A stretch of DNA of 64,000 nucleotides from Saprospiraceae bacterium. GTDB taxonomy: Bacteria; Bacteroidota; Bacteroidia; Chitinophagales; Saprospiraceae. Location: assembly GCA_016714025.1 (NCBI GenBank), contig JADJOB010000002.1, positions 851,501 to 915,500 of the forward strand, written 5' to 3'. Below are positions 62,701-64,000 of the stretch, in pieces. Every line of letters begins with the position of its first letter. Positions within the stretch are counted from its first letter, which is position 1. Under the pieces are notes generated by a model. The model was not told the DNA's origin. It ran no database searches and worked only from the letters and a program-made list of their open reading frames with translations. Made by a program: the position numbers and the translations under genes.

Positions 62701-64000
62701 CAGGTGAAGGGACTACACATACAGTAACAGTTACCGTTGATGATGGCAATGGAAATAGTTCGACATGCACAGTTGTGTTGACTGGTGATGATACCACACC
62801 ACCGATACCAACTTGTGAAGGGCCACAGACAATAGCATTAGATGCAAATTGTAAATTGGCAGTACCGGATTTAACCAATGATGCATCTGCAACAGATAAT
62901 TGTTCAACATCTTTCAACTGGAGTCAATCTCCAACAAGTGGCAGTTTATTGTCTTCAGGTGAAGGGGTAATGCATACAGTTACAGTAACGGTTATTGATG
63001 GAAATGGAAATACTGCAACATGCACTGTGGTATTAACTGGTGATGACACTACACCCAATGTAACTACCTGTGAAGGACCACAAACAATTGTTTTAGATGC
63101 AGACTGTAAATTGTTGGTACCGGATCTAACGGATGATGCAACAACAACAGATAATTGTTCGGGCTCATTCAGTTGGTCGCAAACTCCAACGGCAGGTTCT
63201 TTGTTAGCTTCAGGAGAAGGTACAAACCATACCGTAACAGTAACTGCAAGTGATGGAAATGGAAATAGCAGTACCTGCACCGTTGTGTTAACAGGTGACG
63301 ATACAACCCCACCTGTTGCAACTTGTGAAGTACCACAAACGATTGTATTAGATGCAAATTGTAAATTGGTAGTACCGGATTTAACCAATGATGCATCTGC
63401 AACAGATAATTGTTCAACATCATTTAACTGGAGTCAATCATCAACAAGTGGCAGTTTATTGTCTTCGGGTGAAGGAGTTACACATACCATAACTGTCACA
63501 GTGAGTGACGGAAACGGAAACAGTTCAACCTGTACAGTCGTTTTGACAGGGAATGATGCTACTGCTCCAACACCAACTTGTGAAGTTCCGCAAACCATTT
63601 CATTGAATCCAAGTTGTCAATTACGGGTTCCAAATTTAATTGATGATGCAACTGCTGTTGATAATTGTTCAACTTCATTTACTTGGAGTCAGAATCCTTC
63701 AAATGCAACCATGTTAGCATCAGGTGAAGGAGTAACCCATACAGTTACCATAACGGTAAGCGATGGCAATGGAAATAGCACGACATGTACCGTTGTATTA
63801 ACTGGTGACGATGTTACGCCACCGGTGCCAACTTGTGAAGGACCGCAAACGATTTTATTAAATCCATATTGTACATTAATTGTACCGGATCTTACCAATG
63901 ATGCAACAGCTACTGATAATTGTTCTACGTCATTTAGCTGGAGTCAGAATCCTGCAATAGGAGCTGGCCTTGCATCAGGAGATGGAGTAACGCATACCGT
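50721..64000 (+). CDS. giant secreted repeat protein: LamG-like, beta-helix and HYR-like repeats (3' end beyond window)
   Basis: A single frame is open from ATG 50721 to the end of the window, at least 4426 codons. A long signal peptide (about 48 residues, hydrophobic core LVILSILLLIF, ending TATGQA) leads into a LamG/concanavalin-like domain (about 52-270, SLDFDGTNDIVTIADASWND, FTIEVWIKKQAG, MDELRIWNDA). Several right-handed beta-helix modules follow (about 290-2670), three introduced by CTIQAAI.D..T..G (52845, 55974, 57177) and one by NTIQAAINAANANDVIE (51630). An autotransporter-like strand repeat lies near 55560-55930, then Ig-like and HYR domains (58770-59990) and sixteen repeats of about 85 residues to the edge. 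No enzyme motif is seen. Role: probably a surface adhesin or matrix protein, likely T9SS cargo though the C-terminus is outside the window. Confidence 0.85.
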   Translation, partial: MSIITTHSKTLTKLSVDSRRFKLEFCKQFSLVILSILLLIFTKTATGQAGESLDFDGTNDIVTIADASWNDFGSNDFTIEVWIKKQAGSSGWSNVAGVGKWNTGGVPGSNEWLIGLTSDGNDELPTFSVEIGSTVYGCSATTAMAVGTWYHIAAVRVGTELKIYINGVLEKTTAGVTGSLNNVSGREILIARLDGFGGHTNMEMDELRIWNDARTASEIAAYMNCEIPTTDADLLANYHFNQGVAGANNAGETTLNDLAGSSRNGSLTGFALNGSTSNWVAPGSPATGISCAPVHNLTQNTYYNTIQAAINAANANDVIECAAKTYGEKLTIDKSLTLKGISETTCIIDGTGLGTGSGISINNGITNVSIEKFTIKNHAGTAPNSYAGIYAVGGNNNLSIKDCTIKDNVGGCGFYANGPVNGVTLDNLDVSGHTAAFGAARGIVIWNGFKQNISITNCDVYNNNCCGIELSDGTASGVTLSNNNVHDNADNGFGLLGLKAGAGANLISNNTVAKNGRFGIEIKNPNGNGTTSGDGSIYLDNNTVSFVTSAGMNVRDHAGIAVFRRSFQAGNPDGYPDVPTGVVIKNNTIDGYKHSNPSRTESEGFGIVIEGTNHEVTANNVKNNDIGIQQQGGGHPNPNYVPNDAGDGDQIDGFSATYFGRGNAPVACGNEISGNTFTSNGLNTRNSTPGSGGNGFVLNSNTGKTYCTIQAAIDDPQTLDGHVINVAAGTYIENLVLNKSLQLRGNNFGINPNTGMRNPESIIVPATSDPDPNSATAVTIMYLPPAASGSTIDGFTFDGDNPNLTSAVNINGANIDAIEAMSAYEGLSNVMVSNNIVKNLNYAGIDFYNYYNGGASTTGNSITENKFDNIIPTQYGIGALIYNNCYTSITDNVMTRVRVGIQTGNFYNADAGTSHTISGNDIESSRRGIFHNLAYTNATTFDISNNDFTTVAGATYNDGISISSIQSAVGVTLTNNNVTDARSGYNLWNCPTSNTVTINGGVLTDCQIGVFANNFDGYASDASSSLYAMTGVTTTNCDTAIWVRDNMLNSNAATVALQINNATNIVNGTGIGVLLEGADASVSFNGAVPVNFNTSLTKYISLISNGTNVPAADINAQNVQFGGTNGAGLTNAQLFAVEDKIDHKIDWKALGFVSVKANNDYVTDINAGQSATNNDYTRIRNAVEQAANNWTVNLKGSFDWTESNAATAWSLGNDGVASTSDDYSILVPANLNGVTFTAPEGLGNASINGPGDLATANLEGVLIFDGGDNQNWTISNMEFKEFDLAIGMFNGAGGSDAFNGTTITNNTFNIATDLNAVVAPADVNQNIGIHYSFGTNQTISNNTFNVPGDGVSNGANYSSTVCMQSNTSGGSVYDGLSITGNTINILNAQSATPQVVLGIWENAHGHSSNITVSNNQFLNLAGGNNPALNLQRAFRVTSHSSGASTVTYSGNTAKGANIGFQWIAGSNFSGEQAVKLTSNNLNGNEIGVLLQSNGKALITNNDFDDATDNTLDIQVQLGSILTTGNGNQFAGETYYIENLSATGLNISADLFDQSNNFRRTDRIYGALDNVASGLIRFNGDNLYVSAPGTGSSDETIPNAIAAAAATGDVINIETGTYASGADASSKEVTFAPGSSPGCVTLNGNMVLTAGDALAMEINGTIPCTDHDKFIVNGTVTLGGANLVVTLGYVPANGDQITIIQNDLADAVSGQFAQGNVITVSGYTFDINYAGGDGNDVVLTKCAGVTNTNTMENFCTIQAAIDDPQTLNGHTLTVSPGLFNENVIVNKELTITGAGKGNNPATNTVVKPSSSCSGVGFTITAANVTIQNMYITSFQDAILLNGVANPTLNNLALIDYCRYGVNFGGNNSDVDITNTDIQRTSLLAGTIGMRIGTANAVNGLLIDNCTITGNALQGIVNFQSTTPSAFDNINIKNSTISNNLQKGMYFEKLSNATFEKLTMDNNGTDATYGFNNGIDINLKYTSYSNITIKECDITNSGYTGTATDPQNPAAIAIKARDDADSYNTQPATLNNVSIINNRITGPQNGIRIGEFGKINNTPTNLKIEGNDLSYGYANKAIVSRINNNVEVKCNWHGTTNLATILATFAQAGTGTIVLSTVLNTGVDASGAVGFQPSGDCVCPNGNLVTNINTTETFCTIQAAINDANTHNGDTLSVGAGTYIENVIVNKSLAILGPNSAIDPCTGTRVTEAILVPATANIAGGEIIHVAASDVTISGLTIDGDNTAITSGYTSTNGADIDAAEGVTVYETGVNNLSVTNNIFKNLSYFGVTLYDYPAAVPSSGHLIANNKFQDFGTYDASSGIQYWGGGVLLYNNQYARVVDNCMNNLRIGVQTGNFHLANPEASTYQYIGNNTMNVRRRGIFHNLFYGTASPLTLSDNIITGIANANESVWDGILIASQSVASYAIDNSINGIAIVGKPTEGYEVWNVKNTSPAEITGGTVSNTSIGLFVNNYEGYVSDAGDGAHAIVSGLTITDCPIGAKISDSPLSTHAAVSATIKDDTEISYTGTGTGILVVGANASANIVDNDASIHGFAIGIDVDAGSATIDHNHIYNNGIGVRFTNNGTGTVKTNKFYDVLPNGKDIQSTASAGLVTATPNNWLAGTTYGVENLHATNVIDATANYWNHPTGPGPIAGGSGANLTTRVEYCQWLDDEPTIYGGTPNLVSPTVTIVTTDNSGNTSDATICNGGTATLDATTTGALSYSWSTMESTASISVMPASTTTYTVTVSFADCQVIQTKTITVNPLPSCTITGANGPVCPNTSNDYLAPGGLSYSWSVSGAASISGSSSSQTVTIVASSNCNSNYTVTLVTTDGNLCSSSCSKVVSVLDDQVPMVSAGSINSCYPTQTAAENAAIAATTASDNCPGALNYSVSTSGTCSAVITVTVTDACTNSASVTYNTSIDNTLPTFTSCPSNITIDAGIGVCGRNVHYTDPTATDNCPGTVTITQTDMSGYVNHDFFPVGTTNQSFLATDACGNTAVCSFTVKVVDAQDPIITGCPANIGPLNNDPGQCGRVVTWTAPTASDNCPGVSLMTTHNPGSFFPVGTTTVTYTATDAGGRTKTCQFTVVIVDNEGPVMSCESNQTISLNGACKLLVPNLLDGSSATDNCCSAGTFTWTQNPTAGTELASGEGSTHTVTITVSECNGNSSTCTVVLTGDDTTPPVPTCELPQTITVNSSCILVVPDLTNGASALDNCSTTFSWSQNPVIGTGLASGEGTTHTVTVTVSDGNGNSGTCTVILTGDDVTAPIPTCEPPQTISLNASCQLAVPDLTNGASATDNCSTTFNWSQNPTIGNLLASGEGTMHTVTVTVNDGNGNSSTCTVKLTGDDTTPPTVYCPGPQTITLNSLCQILVPDLVASSSASDNCSNSFSWSQSPGVGTYLASGEGMTHTITVTADDGNGNTGFCLVVLTGDDITPPVPTCENAQTIVLDATCKLVVPNLTNDASATDNCSTNFTWSQSPAMGTSLSSGEGTMHTITVTVDDGNGNSSTCTVKLTGDDATPPVPTCEAPQTVSLNALCRLPVPNLIDGASATDNCAATFTWSQNPTAGTTLSSGEGVMHTVTITVSDGNGNSTTCTTKLTGDDVTPPVPVCEFAQTINLNASCQLAVPNLTDGAFAVDNCTFSFSWTQNPTLGTLLASGEGVMHTVTVTVNDGNGNTSTCTVKLTGNDVTPPVPICESPQTITLNSACKLIVPDLTDGASATDNCSTAFSWTQNPVLGAMLSSGEGTTHTVTVTANDGNGNTSTCTVVLTGDDTTPPVPTCESPQTIVLNSNCELLVPNLIDGASATDNCSGSFTWSQSPTSGSYLPSGEGTTHTVTVTVSDGNGNSTTCTVVLTGDDTTPPVPTCENPQTIVLNASCQLLVPNLTDNVSAMDNCSTSFNWSQSPTSGSLLASGEGTTHTVTVTVSDGNGNSTTCTVILTGDDATPPVPSCEVPQTIVLNASCQLMVPNLTDNVSATDNCSTSFNWSQSPTSGTLLASGEGTTHTVTVTVDDGNGNSSTCTVVLTGDDTTPPIPTCEGPQTIALDANCKLAVPDLTNDASATDNCSTSFNWSQSPTSGSLLSSGEGVMHTVTVTVIDGNGNTATCTVVLTGDDTTPNVTTCEGPQTIVLDADCKLLVPDLTDDATTTDNCSGSFSWSQTPTAGSLLASGEGTNHTVTVTASDGNGNSSTCTVVLTGDDTTPPVATCEVPQTIVLDANCKLVVPDLTNDASATDNCSTSFNWSQSSTSGSLLSSGEGVTHTITVTVSDGNGNSSTCTVVLTGNDATAPTPTCEVPQTISLNPSCQLRVPNLIDDATAVDNCSTSFTWSQNPSNATMLASGEGVTHTVTITVSDGNGNSTTCTVVLTGDDVTPPVPTCEGPQTILLNPYCTLIVPDLTNDATATDNCSTSFSWSQNPAIGAGLASGDGVTHT
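60003..64000 (+). repeat. sixteen tandem repeats of about 255 bp (85 residues)
   Basis: The conserved Cys codon of each unit (P.CE..QTI.LN..C.L.VP.L) falls at 60003, 60264, then every 255 bases to 63834; the last unit is cut by the window edge. Each unit reads TDNCS..F.WSQ.P..G, LASGEG..HTVTVTV.DGNG, NS.TCTV.LTGDD.TPP. Spacing is exact over fifteen units, with high similarity between neighbours, which points to recent unequal duplication. Confidence 0.92.

Noticed and set aside
60119..63898. Several minus-strand frames of 66-154 codons with similar sequences (e.g. 60905-61339, 62924-63388)
   Set aside because: They are the antisense of the 85-residue repeats; their mutual similarity comes from the repeats on the plus strand.
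60003..64000. Regular direct repeats that could look like a CRISPR array or satellite DNA
   Set aside because: The period is 255 bases, the frame is continuous and the whole unit is coding; there are no short repeats with unique spacers.

Overview
The window is low-GC DNA from a free-living member of the Bacteroidota, most likely a Saprospiria/Chitinophagales-type organism. The evidence is a PorU-like C25 peptidase, many exported proteins ending in type IX secretion (T9SS) sorting domains, HYR/Ig-like, GEVED and C-type-lectin modules, several TAnnTTTG promoter boxes typical of this phylum, and almost no Shine-Dalgarno signals. The species cannot be named from the sequence alone.

Layout. Positions 1-798 hold a truncated family-2 glycosyltransferase on the minus strand. 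A 1662-residue PorU2-like peptidase follows at 896-5884. Next is a surface-polysaccharide block (6079-13489): an alpha/alpha-barrel-like protein of unknown role on the minus strand, then a tightly overlapping plus-strand operon of formyltransferase, flippase, asparagine-synthase-like protein and two family-4-type glycosyltransferases. Convergent to it is copA (copper P-type ATPase). Upstream of copA lies the wreck of an AraC-type regulator gene, then an IS30-family element and a small lipoprotein gene. From 17975 to 22617 are secreted proteins with sorting domains and an NTF2-like protein. From 22812 to 39547 lie a modular M4 metallopeptidase with five 96-residue repeats, three paralogous exported TPR-CHAT proteins, a steroid-5-alpha-reductase homologue and a secreted M23 peptidase.

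The stretch 39.7-41.3 kb is the most unusual. An intact tRNA-Phe(GAA) gene is surrounded by three degenerate tRNA-Phe copies. In these, parts of the D arm and/or T loop are interrupted or replaced by short GC-rich hairpins (TCCCGC..GCGGGA type). A higBA toxin-antitoxin pair lies between two of the copies. The same hairpin also occurs in frame inside the third CHAT gene and in an intergenic region.

Downstream are an MtfA-like protein that has lost its HExxH motif, a DUF547 protein, a DUF2541-type protein and a metal-ribbon lipoprotein. Then come an intergenic region rich in 8-bp tandem arrays and a 119-bp duplication, and a 1196-residue adhesin with a C-type lectin nested in an HYR-like domain. 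After a membrane kelch-like protein on the minus strand comes the start of a giant secreted protein (50721 to beyond 64000). It is open for at least 4426 codons and carries a LamG-like domain, several beta-helix modules and sixteen regular repeats of about 85 residues.

The main theme is the cell surface and its export: T9SS cargo, polysaccharide assembly, exported peptidases and repeat-rich adhesins. The intergenic DNA carries several families of short repeats.
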